The notes under the pieces were generated by a model. The model did not search any database and was not told where the DNA came from. It saw nothing but the letters and a program-made list of their open reading frames with translations. A DNA stretch of 64,000 nucleotides from Ehretia macrophylla (Eukaryota; Streptophyta; Magnoliopsida; Boraginales; Ehretiaceae), in contig CM075769.1 of the NCBI GenBank assembly GCA_037974665.1, forward strand, positions 23,462,139 through 23,526,138, written 5' to 3'. Positions 12,817-22,625 of the stretch are shown here, piece by piece (the first letter of the stretch is position 1; the number at the start of each line of letters is the position of its first letter). Both the position numbers and the translations under genes were made by a program.

Positions 12817-12983
12817 GGCTCTCGATACCATGAAGAAAAAGATAGGAGAGAGAATTAAGAAATTTCAGAAAGTTATATTTATTTCATCATAATGATCTCT
12901 GTAACTAATTGCTTCTGCCTAATAGCTTGACTAATTAAGTCCCTAGTACAGAGTTACACAACACTTATCATTATACTTTATCA
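12817..12983 (-). repeat. 5' LTR and primer-binding site of Copia element C
   Basis: The LTR (12831-12983) shares its ends and most of its sequence with 2742-2984. Directly inside it (12817-12830) lies TGGTATCGAGAGCC on minus, a tRNA-Met-type primer-binding site variant. TTGGG follows at 12984-12988 as target duplication. Confidence 0.88.
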
Positions 12984-13487
12984 TTGGGGAAGAATCCTTA
13001 CGTTGGATAGTCTTAAAAAACGAGGACATATTGTCGTCAATCGATGCTATCTTTGTAAAAATGATATGGAGTCGGTAGAACATATACTTCTTAGATGCAC
13101 TTGGGCTAGAAGGCTTTGGGAGATGGCATTCGGTATCACAGGAGTTCAATGGGTTGCTTTGAAGTCCTTCTGTGAAGAAATTAAAACTTGGAGTGGGATC
13201 CATTCATCCTATCATAAGAAAATAGTTATTTGAACGGTCCCCATGGCAATCATTTGGAATTTATGGAAGGAACGAAATTGAAAGGCATTTGAAGGGGAGG
13301 AATCTAACTCTTGCATGCTTAAAAAACCATTGTATTAATGATTTGTGTTTTTGGACCAAAGGATCTTGTAAGATCGATAGTGATTGCATTGTAGAATGTG
13401 TAGATAATTTACATTGTTGATGTAAATAGCTTTGGGTTGCACCCCCTTGGTGCATTATTAATAAAATTATTCATTTCTCAAAAAAAG
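12984..13487 (+). mobile_element. L1-type LINE, 3' end with zf-RVT domain and A-tail
   Basis: Continues the LINE fragment at 2683-2741. Translation gives RILTLDSLKKRG, CYLCKNDMESVEH and LRCTWARRLWEM, the Cys/His pattern of the zf-RVT domain that follows reverse transcriptase in plant L1 ORF2, then IIWNLWKERN. In-frame TGA codons at 13231-13233 and 13279-13281 replace residues usually coded there (the first is probably a Trp codon), so ORF2 is dead. The 3' untranslated part ends TTCTC plus seven A (13475-13486). The body upstream of zf-RVT (endonuclease and RT) is not recognisable in the window. Confidence 0.85.
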
Positions 13488-14075
13488 TACTTCTGATAGC
13501 AAAATCATAGTTGTTGGAATGTTGCTTTTAATTTTTAGTAAAGAGTATGAACCTCAATAGTTTATAAGAAATCATGGTTTTTTTATTCAAATATTGTGAT
13601 TTAGGTCAAATCTTAGGAACACAACCACTTAGGTATTTAGATTAAGCAATATTCCATTTGTATTCATCTTCATGTAAATGTAATTCTATCATCAACAAAC
13701 CTACAGCTTCAATAGATGACCTGCAAAAGAGATGCATGCTGCATTATGGTCTGTAAGCTTGCTTTCCACCCTAAAGTTAAAATGCCCTCTAACATGCAAA
13801 ATTTCCAATATCGATTCTGACATTCTCTGATGGTGGGGAGCTTGGGTTAGGGATGATATTAATCACATAAGTAAGTAAAAGATTCCAAAAAAAGAAGTAT
13901 GCCTATGGATATTTTGTTGGGGAAACTATTCTCTTCTCTCTTGTAAAAGAAGTACGCCTATGGATATTTTGTTGGGGAAACAATTCTCTCCTCTCTTGTG
14001 CCTATTTATTGATTTCTTAATTTAATGGGGTCATATATACTTGTCAGAAAATAAGAAGTTGATGTGGCATTGCAG
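13488..14075 (+). other. Non-coding stretch upstream of the first visible EMC3 exon
   Basis: Probably the 3' end of an EMC3 intron: it ends in a pyrimidine-poor but canonical acceptor TGGCATTGCAG directly before the exon at 14076. No exon resembling the missing N-terminal 80 or so residues of EMC3 was found in any frame. It holds a tandem duplication at 13893-13999. Confidence 0.6.
13893..13999 (+). repeat. Two-copy tandem repeat, about 55-bp period
   Basis: Units 13893-13947 and 13948-13999 both run from AGAAGTAYGCCTATGG to CTCTCTTGT and differ at only a few positions. A recent local duplication in noncoding DNA. Confidence 0.85.
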
Positions 14076-16809
14076 GAAAATGGATTACTGCATGTGCCGA
14101 AGGGCCAAGCTCAAAATGCACAGGCACAAATGTTCTCTGACCCAAACATGGCAATGGATATGATGAAGAAAAATCTTTCAATGATCATACCTCAGGTCTT
14201 ATTACTTGCGTGATTTATGATATACAATTGCTGAGAGCTGGCTCTGACTTATCAATAATTGTATCTTTCTTGATGTTCAGACTCTTACTTTTGCATGGGT
14301 TAACTTTTTCTTCTCGGGTTTTGTAGCAGGTCAGTCTCTTTCCATGATCCCTTCATTTCCTCCATGTCCTTGTCAAATTTGAGTCTATAGTTTATCTGCA
14401 TATGCATCTCTTCTGTTGGTAATTATTGATTTATTTCTATTTCTCCTGTTGATCATGAGCTTTTCTCATTGTTGTTGTATTGTGTGTTTTCAGAGCTATT
14501 TATACAAAATCACACAAATACATATACTATACCTGCTAAAGAGTTTCTCAAACTTTTGATGCTTAAATCATAGGCTGTCTTATAGCAACCTATATACGCT
14601 TTCTTCTCGAAAAAAAGCTATAGACGATTTACCATAATGTTCTTATGGATATTTATTTCCTAATTGATACTGATCTAATTATCTTGATGTATATTTCTTC
14701 AGCAAAGATACCCTTTCCCCTGACGCAGAGGTTCAGATCAATGTTACAAAATGGTATTGATTTAAGTACTGTTGATGTCAGCTATGTCAGCAGTCGTTCA
14801 TGGTGCGTCCCCAACTCATCAGCAGTAAGATCTCTGTTATGTATTTATATCTTCAGATGTATCTGATTTTTTCCTATTTTATGTGATCAGGTACTTCCTT
14901 AATCTGTTTGGACTAAGGGGCCTGTTTAGTCTCATTTTGGGAGAGGAAAATGGTAAGTATATGCTAGCATGTGCATGTTGTTACTTCTCAAAGAATGTGC
15001 ATGTTGTTTCTGTTATCTATATGAATGATAAAATCCTGTAACTAATGAATCTATGATTGATGTTTGGCTACATAATATAGATGTTATGGGATGTTTACAC
15101 TATTATCTAATGCAGCTACAGATGACACTCAACGCATGATGCAAATGAGCGGGTTTGGCGCTGATCCTACAAGGGTATGTATTATGATGTTCTCGACTTT
15201 CCTTGGGATGTATTTACAGTTCAGAAAAACAATTCACTTTTTTTTTTTTTTTTTGTTCTCTGAGATCCGTTGTACCTTGCATTTCAAGGCCAGTCTTGGC
15301 ATTGGACAAATAGGGCTTTATTAGTGTTGAACTATGACAACTTGGGTATTGTCCTCTTTCCCTCCTCAGACATCCCACAAAACTCATGCCCTTTATAAAA
15401 CTGGATTTACTTTTTCTTCAGATTTGTGTTGATTGTTCCTCTTTCCTTTTAATCAATAGAAATGGAGGCTGTGATGCTGTAATTTATACTTGGAAGAGAG
15501 CTATGTTATAAATTATATAATCCAATATCAAACGCAATCCTAAAACTTTGTGAAAAGTCAAACTGGACGTGTATAAGGAGTGAGGAAGTACTATTTCTTA
15601 GAATGCCATTGAGGTGATTGAAACAATTCTTCACTATATATGGTGAAAGTGATGCCTCAGATGTATCTTTCTGGGTGCACTGTGTTATGTCGGTGGGTTG
15701 TATCTTCATATGCGAAAATGTTTTCCTACTGCTTTTTCCTTTTTTAATATATTTTTTGGGTTTTCAGGGAGGGCTAGTTTGAATTCACACTCATTATTTT
15801 CCATTTTCTGTTTTAGAACTTGGGATAGAGAAAAAAGTTAATTTCTTTTTCTTTTTTCTTTTTCTTTGATTTTGTGGGGGGTTGCCATTGAAAATATGTT
15901 TACTTTCTCTATTTTGCCATTGGTAGAATTTGATTTGCAACTGCTTAGGGTCGCACTACTATGCCCCTTGGTTTAGTGTTAGTACTTTTGCAACATGTAG
16001 TTCTTCAGCCAAGTGTGTTACCATATCATCTATGTATGTATGTTTATTTGCTACATGCAACTAAATTTAGTGTTGTATGAGCCTTGTCAGCTTGTACCTT
16101 TTGCTAGCTGCTTTAATGGGAAGTGGTTCTATGGAAGTAGCTTTTTAGTGAAGCAAGATTCATGTTGATTGGGATTGTATATATCGCATACTTAACAAGC
16201 CCGTCTAGCTCAATCGGTAAGAGCCCAAGGCTCTTAACCTTGTGGTCATGGGTTCGAGCCCCACGGTGGACGCACTTTCTGTATTGAGATATTTTACTTC
16301 TCGAAAAAAAAAAGTATATATCGCATCCTTGACAAGAAACCCTTGTGTATTTCCAACAGCCTACCTACCACATAATTGGTTTTTCCCTATTGGAATTGCA
16401 TAAAATCTTAAAGGTTCTATTGGGTACCTGCATTTCTTGTTTCTCAAGAATGATCATAGGAATAAAGTACCTTTATTTAGTGCTGAATTTGAGTAATATG
16501 ATTCTCATTGGCCATGTCTTCTGGCTGATCTTTTGAAATTTTTAATTTGTATTGACCTGTCGGGGAAGAATGTTTTGTGCTTCCATTAAAATATAGACTT
16601 TTAGAGCTTGTTTTTCGTTATTAAATAAAGAAGAAAAGAAAATGTAATGAGTATGTGTTGTTGCTACGTGTCTTAAGCTTTGTATTCTGTATTCTTCTTT
16701 TCAGAGCTTGAGCGCAGAAAAAGACAATCTGGATATAGTTCAGCATGACTGGGCCTTACCAAAGTTTGAGCAGCGAGCAGCGGCAGCATTGAGGAAACTT
16801 GTTAACTGA
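14076..16809 (+). CDS. EMC3: EMC3, ER membrane protein complex subunit 3, last six exons
   Basis: EMC3 is the Oxa1/YidC-family insertase core subunit of the ER membrane protein complex, which inserts tail-anchored and multipass proteins. Coding exons: 14076-14195, 14281-14329, 14703-14802, 14891-14952, 15116-15174, 16705-16809. All introns are GT/AG and phases agree across every junction. The exons give 164 residues starting ENGLLHVPKGQAQN, then FSDPNMAMDMMKKNLSMIIP (Met-rich cytosolic segment), TLTFAWVNFFFSGFVAAKIP (membrane helix), SYVSSRSWYFLNLFGLRGLF (into the next helix), DDTQRMMQMSGFG, and a tail ending ALRKLVN. From memory the Arabidopsis protein is about 246 residues, so about 80 N-terminal residues (first membrane helix and start codon) are missing. 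They should lie in one or more exons left of the window, beyond the transposon block, or the gene is 5'-truncated. What is present shows no stop or frameshift. Confidence 0.93.
14599..14617 (+). mobile_element. Possible extremely truncated retroposon tail
   Basis: CTTTCTTCTCG plus an A-run, flanked by CTATATACG (14590-14598) and CTATAGACG (14618-14626), an imperfect direct repeat. The tail matches the 3' end of the SINE at 16199 (ACTTCTCG plus A-run). It could be a retroposition event that copied only the last few bases. Short, so chance is possible. It lies in an EMC3 intron. Confidence 0.3.
16199..16313 (+). mobile_element. tRNA-Lys-derived SINE in the last EMC3 intron
   Basis: The head (16199-16272) matches plant tRNA-Lys(CUU): GCCCGTCTAGCTC, A box about 16206-16217, anticodon loop CTCTTAA (anticodon at 16233-16235), B box GGTTCGAGCC at 16251-16260. 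It has one extra A in the D-loop and a C-A mismatch at the second acceptor pair. A 25-40-bp unrelated tail and ten A follow (to 16313). A 23-bp direct repeat with two mismatches flanks the unit (about 16176-16198 and 16314-16336). Tail plus target duplication show it was inserted by LINE-type retroposition, so this is a short SINE or retroposed tRNA rather than a native tRNA gene. It could still bind TFIIIC. Confidence 0.85.
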
Positions 16810-17176
16810 CATATGATACGGGAGCACAGAGTATGCTCTTGTTTGTGATGGTGCATGCGCCATTTCTTCTATCTAACCATATCGTTTTCTTGGCACGCGT
16901 CCACTTGAGCTGTAAGTTAGCGAATCTTCAATGTATGCCCAGAAATAGGAGAAACTTGCCATCTTTGCAGCTTATCACATTTTGACTATATTTTTCTAAA
17001 GAACACCACCATGTTATAATGATTTTGGCAACTGGTTTAGTCTTATAGCTGCGGCATGAACTCACATTGTTTTCCGATCTTAAGTTTCGTGGCTGAAACT
17101 TCGTACGGAACAATACGATCTGAAATTGGCTTTATTTACTTCTGTTGGGTGTTAGAGATCTGAAAACATCACTTAA
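16810..17176 (+). other. EMC3 3' flank, presumed 3' UTR
   Basis: Directly follows the EMC3 stop codon. No AATAAA was seen in this stretch. Plant polyadenylation signals are loose, and AT-rich segments near 16980-17020 could serve. No other gene seen. Confidence 0.5.
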
Positions 17177-17290
17177 GGGTGACATGTATAGAACCTTTTT
17201 ATAATTTTTTGAAAGTGCACAATATCCCCTATGATTTCAAAACTATCCATAAACCCCTTCTGGTCTTGGAGACTAAGCATGATCCTTCCT
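17177..17290 (+). repeat. Left arm of a widely spaced inverted repeat (possible Mutator-like end)
   Basis: Begins GGGTGACATGTATAG. About 75 percent of positions match the reverse complement of 50238-50351, including TAATTTTTTGAAAGTGCA and TCCATAAA followed by CCCTT. Both arms have their outer end facing away from the block between them. Arms over 100 bp would suit a Mutator-like element. A 9-bp target duplication is not visible, so two independent insertions of one repeat family are also possible. Confidence 0.5.
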
Positions 17291-18021
17291 CCGTAAAAAA
17301 AAATGTCTTTTTTGATTGAGTTTGTGTTATATGCACCTAAAATGCAATTATTTATCCTTTTGGCTTAAACGAACGTTTGTTTGGACAAATTACCCTTTGT
17401 ACCCGTTGTGTCCCATACTTTATGATAAATGCGAGGAAGCAAGATGAAGTATAATGAACTTGTCATGGTGGTTGCAAGGCTCGAGTATAAAGTTAATGTC
17501 TCAGGTTTGACTCACAATAGGATTAATTTTTTTTTTCTTTCTTATTTTTACATTTTACAAATTAAATCAAAAGAATGGCAAATTCGGTAGAAGGTTCGAA
17601 CCTTGGGCCTCATACTGAAAACAAATACTCTAACCAACTAAGTTTGTTGATAACGTAATAAAATAAGTATAATGTTTCTGCCGACAACACACATTTCACC
17701 ATTAGTAATTTTCTCCACCATCTCACTACCATTCATTCTACCTTTGAACTACCCATGGCAGTGACCACCATCTGCACTACTCGCACAATGGAACCCATTA
17801 CAATATCAATACAACACATCCATCTGCAATATTAATCACATAATTCAATTAAAAAATCAATAAACACTAATACACCCAAAATAAAAAATTTATAAAAATT
17901 CATAATTTATGTGCTTGTGTAGAATTGTTTCTGCATGTGTGTGTGAGTGTCTACGTGTTTGTGGGTGTGTGGAATTGTCTCTACATATGTATGTGTCTGC
18001 ATGTGTATGGGTGTTGGTGTG
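17291..18021. other. AT-rich block with tRNA-like pieces and a TG-rich tract
   Basis: No gene. It contains two tRNA-like segments in opposite orientation (plus about 17466-17513, minus about 17593-17640) and a TG-rich tract at about 17910-18021 with repeated GTGTG, GGTGTGTGG and CATGTGTATGGG. A similar TG-rich tract occurs right of the outer LTR (49978-50115), as expected if the LTR split one tract. Confidence 0.5.
17593..17640 (-). repeat. tRNA-like pol III promoter boxes (degenerate SINE head)
   Basis: On minus: TAGTTGGTTAGAGT (A-box-like) and then GGTTCGAACC, a perfect B box. The spacing is short for a real tRNA and no full cloverleaf was found. Best read as a SINE remnant. A weaker counterpart on plus has B-like GGTTTGACTC at 17504-17513. 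Confidence 0.4.
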
Positions 18022-19053
18022 TGTCATGCCCTGACCTCGACTTTTACCTGGGTTAAGATTGGAACGTGACGTGTCAAGTAACTTAACACCTATAAGATTA
18101 TCAATTAACAATCTAAATATTCATTAACATATCTTAAGAAACTTCCAAAAGTTTACCATAGTCCTTAGCAATTCATGGTTACGTCCACCTATCACATATA
18201 CACAAAGCCTAGATCCACATGTCCATACATCTAGACCTCAAAGATTATTAGTCTAACTTAATTACATATCCAAGTGTCCAAAAGATTAATACAATTCATA
18301 AAGTTGTTCAAATATATACAACACAGTCTTCTACTACAAAGGTTCATCTTCCACAAACAAGCATGGATCACATCAGGTAGAAATCGGTCTCATCACATGA
18401 AGCAATTTCTCCTTCAACTTGGGGAGTTGACTCAGGCTCAACCTCACTTGTAATTGTCATAAAACAGGGTGAGCTACACCTAGCTTAGTGAGGGATAACG
18501 GGGATGAGAATTTTCGCAAACATTTTATCATTTAGAAGACATTTAGAAAAGCTATGCCATGCAAACATGAACATTTGATATTAAACAGAGGTAAACATGA
18601 TAGAAAACAATCAACTCTACTCTCCGAGGTCTAGGGCCCAAGCGAGAGTAGGAAACCACATAGTAAAAAGGATACAGTTGTATTTGCAGTTGTTGGAGAC
18701 GGCTGGCCTTGAATCAGTTAACAGTTTAATCCCCTTATCACTCTAATTAGTGGGGGTACTCTGGATGTATCCCAAATCCTACGACTCGCATTTCCAAGGA
18801 CTAGGGTCCAAGCAAGAGGGGGAATGGTACCATGGTAATTGAGACCTATTGGCAAGCCCGATGCCACCTAGGGAAAATGAACGCTACCATGCCAAACAAG
18901 AAGGTTGCAACCTTATCGTGTATTCAATTCAATCACATCTTCATTTAGAACACATATGGAGGGCAACAAAGTAGGCTGTCTCCATCATGCAAGCATTTAA
19001 ACATGTAGGGCATAACAAGCAAGCATGTAGAAGATGCAAAACTTATCAAGTAA
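18022..19053 (-). repeat. Outer solo LTR (Tekay-like), left part
   Basis: Starts TGTCATGCCCTGACC on plus (the element's own end is GGGCATGACA). With 48796-49977 it forms one LTR of about 2.2 kb, split by the viral array. Flanks GTGTG (18017-18021) and ATGTG (49978-49982) look like one target duplication with one change. The motif order on minus, a CTACTTTGTTGCCCTCC-like block and then GGTTGCAACCTT, matches the order in the LTR at 51021. No internal domain or second LTR was seen, hence solo. Confidence 0.7.
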
Positions 19054-19114
19054 CCTTATATCAAGATGCACAAGATCCTTAGGACGAGGATAACAATAAT
19101 GACGGTGACGCCTA

Positions 19115-19640
19115 CATGCAAGACTTTATGTCTCATTTGGGGTAGATGAGATGTCATGCGCACCGAAAGCAGACTTAATGAGACTTAAAGTAGTCTTCAC
19201 GTGCAAAAAGCAAAAGGAAAAGGTTGATACAAGACTTAAAGTCTACTCATGCTTACTTACCGGTGGTTAGCAATTTTCAAAAGCTAAAATCATACTCTTG
19301 CTTTATTCAGAAGCTTAATTATAGCTTCACATGTTGTGTGCTTTACTTTTCAGCATGTTTGGTGTGTTAGGTACAATGTAACCAGCCTCCTTCACTTATA
19401 AAAGGAAGGCCTTAGTTTCATTTCTATCATCGAAACATTTTGAGCTATCAAAAATCTAAGCTTTCCTTGTATTCAACACCAGTTTGCCTAGCTTCCATTC
19501 TGCAACCTTCTTACCCTTTGTAAGTTCTATCTCCATTAATATATGTTGAAGTATTTTTAAGTCATTTCCTGGTGCACTTTATATCAGGTTTTAATTTACT
19601 TGCAATTACTTTGCATACTTATCCCCTGATACCCTTGTGG
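19115..19640 (+). promoter_or_regulatory. V1 viral promoter and leader
   Basis: Intergenic region after the end of the second viral frame. TATAAAA lies at 19397-19403, so a transcript would start near 19430 and carry a leader of about 350 nt before the movement-protein start near 19793. V2 has the matching region with TATAAAA on minus at 28024-28030. V3 has no matching region. Activity today is unknown. Confidence 0.7.
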
Positions 19641-19650
19641 TATCAGAGCC
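19626..19650 (+). other. V1 primer-binding site with overlapping inverted repeat
   Basis: TGGTATCAGAGCC (19638-19650) complements the 3' end of initiator tRNA-Met, the standard caulimovirid primer. It overlaps a perfect inverted repeat: CTGATAC (19626-19632), loop CCTTGTG, GTATCAG (19640-19646). The ends of V2 and V3 fall exactly at the inner edges of these arms. Confidence 0.9.
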
Positions 19651-19732
19651 ATCTTTTAGATTTATGCTTATTGTTTTCTTAGTTTCCTTAATATTGTGAA
19701 GTTGCGTAGTAGTCACGTTGTAACACCCTGTT

Positions 19733-20500
19733 GTGCCGTGTGAAGGCTTGTTGGGCAGTAATCAGCCGTTGACAGCGACACTTACAAATATTATGGATCG
19801 TTTAAGAAGGAGTTTGTCTATTTCTAGATCTGGTTCTGAAGCCTCCAGTTCAGGAGCTAAGAACAAAGAAATTCAGGTTTTTGAAAATGTTGAAAATCAA
19901 TTGTTAGCTTGGAAACTACCATCTCTGCCCCCTTCTACCATTTTTAAACAAGGCAGTTTTGCATTTGCCTCAGATTATGTTATTAAAACTGTAGAAGAAA
20001 CAGTCCCTTTCAAAGAAGGACATCAAACATTTCAATTGCTTTCTGAACATCTTATAGAAATGCATAAATGAAAAAACAAATATTTGCATTTTGGATTTGT
20101 TCAAGTAGCAATAAAACCATTGACAAGATTAGGCTTAAACGTGTCAGCCTTAATTCTTCTTAGAGATGCTAGTCATCTTATATTAGATGACTCTCTACTA
20201 GGAGTTGTAGAGTCAACCCTCTGTGATGAACCTATACACTTTACATGTTTTCCAAACTTTATGGTCTCCCTCACAGATCCACACATCCTAGACACTCTCT
20301 CCCTTACTGTTCAAACTAATGGTTACCACACGAAGGAAGGAAGAGAACAAGTAGCCCTTATATGCAGGATATGCTACAAAGCTATGCATACTGTTTTCCC
20401 CAGAGCTAAACAGATTCAGGCAAGAAGAGGTGAAACTACTCTTCCCACTACAAATCTCAACAAAGCATTCATCACCAACCCAAAGACCATATAGTGGAGT
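19733..20500 (+). pseudogene. V1 movement protein region (30K family)
   Basis: N-terminal domain of the viral polyprotein. It has a Ser-rich start (RRSLSISRSGSEASSSG), then the core with FKQGSFAFASDYVIKTV, HFGFVQVAIKPL, LDDSLLGVVESTL and DPHILDTLSLTVQTNGY, which resembles 30K-type cell-to-cell movement proteins of Caulimoviridae. The same blocks occur in V2 and V3. Fossil. Confidence 0.8.
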
Positions 20501-20509
20501 CAGGTCACT

Positions 20510-22625
20510 CTACCGGAACGATAAAAGCTTGAGTCAATTGCCCCTCCTTACAGAGAAGAGCCACAGACCATTGAGCATATTGTTCAATACGAAGATGGTG
20601 ATGCGATCATAAAATTCTCAGACAGAATGAAGGTCAAGATCAAGTTTGAAGTATATTCCAGAAGATCATCTACATCCTCAGTTCCTCAAACGGAACAAGA
20701 AAAGGAAAGATCAACATGTATTGTTACAGATCTTAAGAGATCTAATGAAGGAGTTTCACAACCTCAATACAAGGTTGAAGTTCCCGCAACTGAGGAAGGC
20801 AGCAAAAAGGCTACTTCGCCTACCTTCTCAGATATAGGATATACAAGTAACAGATACTCTCTTGGAATTATTACTAAGACCAACACTCTCAAAGAGTCAA
20901 AGTTTTTTTTATGAAAAATACCATTATCATAGAGCTTGGTATACTACCAAACTAAGCAAAGAAACTCAAAGTTTCTACGCAGATCGTTTCGAAGACTGGC
21001 TTGAAAAGACCAAAAGCAAAGCCGATTTCTTCAAATGGCTCGAAATGGTTTTCAAAAGAAAAAGGATTCAATTGGCCTAATTTTCAGGACCAATCTTTTC
21101 TAAATGTACCCAACTCAACAGTACAAGGATACAAGACATTCAAAGGAGATATTGTCAAAGCCAAGTATCCTCCAGATTGCACCGTTGTTATACAACGAAG
21201 TTCCCAAGAAGCAATTGCTACTCTGTTCAACGGAACCAAGGAACAAGATGAAGGATCCTCAAAGGATTCGTCCAGATCTATCAATTCTGTGATAGACCAA
21301 AACAACTATACTAATCTCTATTTGCAGGCAATTGGAAGGCAAATAGATCAAGTGGTTGCAGTAGTGGCAGCGATTACCATAAAGGATAATCAGGAAGAAC
21401 AATTGGAGAAAAAAGAAAAGAAGCCGTCTCTACCAATGATTTAGCCACCACCAACCATATCTTTGAAGAACTTTTCCCTAAAAGATCCAGTCAAGCAAGA
21501 AATTGTTGATCAGCTGACTGACCTTGTTAGTGGAATAAAAATCAAAGATAAGTCCAAAGCGGTTGCAGAGGCCAAACCAGTAGAGGTTAAACCCTCTACC
21601 CTCAATGTCTTGACCAACATGAAGCTCAACGTAGTCACGTGGAAAAAGACATATGAGCCTTATTACTCTAGGCCAACACCACCAGATCTCCTACATGAAA
21701 AATACAACGGAGATTTTGTCTTTACTGGTGACACTATAGTCGAATGGAACATTGATGGTTATTCAAAACAACTGATCATGAATAAAATCAAACAAATGTT
21801 CATGTTCGCACAAACATTCAGAATACACAGACAAAGTGATCAAGATATTGCCAGAACAATTGTTTCTGGATTCTCTAGTCAACTGCAAGGATGGTGGGAC
21901 AACTATCTTAATGATGCAACACACCAAGAGATCTACAACTCCACGAAACCAGTCATTGAAGGTGGAATGCAGACGGGATTAACATCAGATGCTGTTAACA
22001 CTTTGATATATACCATCACAACAGCATGTGTATGATCCACCGCCACATTGGTAGAAAAGACGGGAGAACAACTCTCCAATCTACGATGTAGATCTCTAGC
22101 AGATTTCAAATGGTATAAGGATGTTTTCCTTAGCAAGCTCTACTCTAGAGAAGATGCGACAGCTAGCTACTGGAAAAAAGAAGTTTATTGACGGACTACC
22201 AACAGCATTCGCTCAAAAGATACGAACTCGTCTCAAAGATGATAATGGAGGAATTATACCCTATTCCCAGTATACATTTGGCCAGCTAGTAACAGAAGGA
22301 ATACACCTTTGTAATGATCTGAAGCTCAAACACTATGTTGATAGCCAGAAGCTCAAAGGCAAGCAGGCTATGGCAAATTTCTGTGAACAGATGGGTTTTC
22401 AGCTGCTCACAGAAAAAAGAAAAAAGTCATACCACAACCACAAGTCCCATAGGAAAGAGTATGACAAGAGACGTCCCACGTTCCATAAAAAGAAATATGA
22501 GAAGAAGAGGTTTATAAAGAAGCCCTCTAAAAGAGAAGCTTTAACCTCGCAGAAAAGAGAAAGTTAAGAGAAAGCTCTAGTATGTTGGAAATGTGGAAAA
22601 ATTGGGCATTATTAGAATAAATGTC
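20510..22625 (+). pseudogene. V1 linker, coat protein and zinc knuckle region
   Basis: After the movement protein: a region with YHYHRAWYTTKLSKETQSFY and NNYTNLYLQAIGRQIDQV (about 20900-21360), then the coat domain (about 21460-22560) with the caulimovirid-type QGWWDNYL block near 21885 and a Lys/Arg-rich tail, then a CCHC knuckle CWKCGKIGH near 22580. The knuckle would bind the pregenomic RNA during packaging. Fossil. Confidence 0.8.

Larger units (their letters stand above)
2742..12983 (-). mobile_element. Copia element C (Ale/Retrofit-like), minus strand, host of element B
   Basis: LTR retrotransposon fossil with both LTRs (2742-2984 and 12831-12983) and a perfect 5-bp target duplication TTGGG (2737-2741 and 12984-12988). 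It inserted into the zinc-binding domain of a LINE. Order on minus: 5' LTR, primer-binding site, gag, protease, integrase, reverse transcriptase, RNase H, purine tract, 3' LTR. Element B (5231-10432) sits inside its integrase region. Without B it is about 5.0 kb, normal for this lineage. Broken, roughly ten interruptions besides the B insertion. Confidence 0.93.

Noticed and set aside
13003-13233. Separate small zinc-finger gene
   Set aside because: The CxxC and HxxxxxC pattern and its left neighbour across Copia C show it is the zf-RVT end of an L1 LINE.
13488-14075. Missing first exon of EMC3
   Set aside because: All frames were read for the expected N-terminal membrane helix and the segment before ENGLLHVPKG; nothing matched.
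16199-16272. Functional tRNA-Lys gene
   Set aside because: It has an extra D-loop base, a mismatch in the acceptor stem, an attached tail with an A-run, and a 23-bp target duplication. That is a retroposed copy rather than a native tRNA gene.
17910-18021. Telomere-like or CRISPR-like repeat array
   Set aside because: The TG-rich tract has no fixed unit or spacers; it is simple-sequence DNA flanking an LTR insertion.
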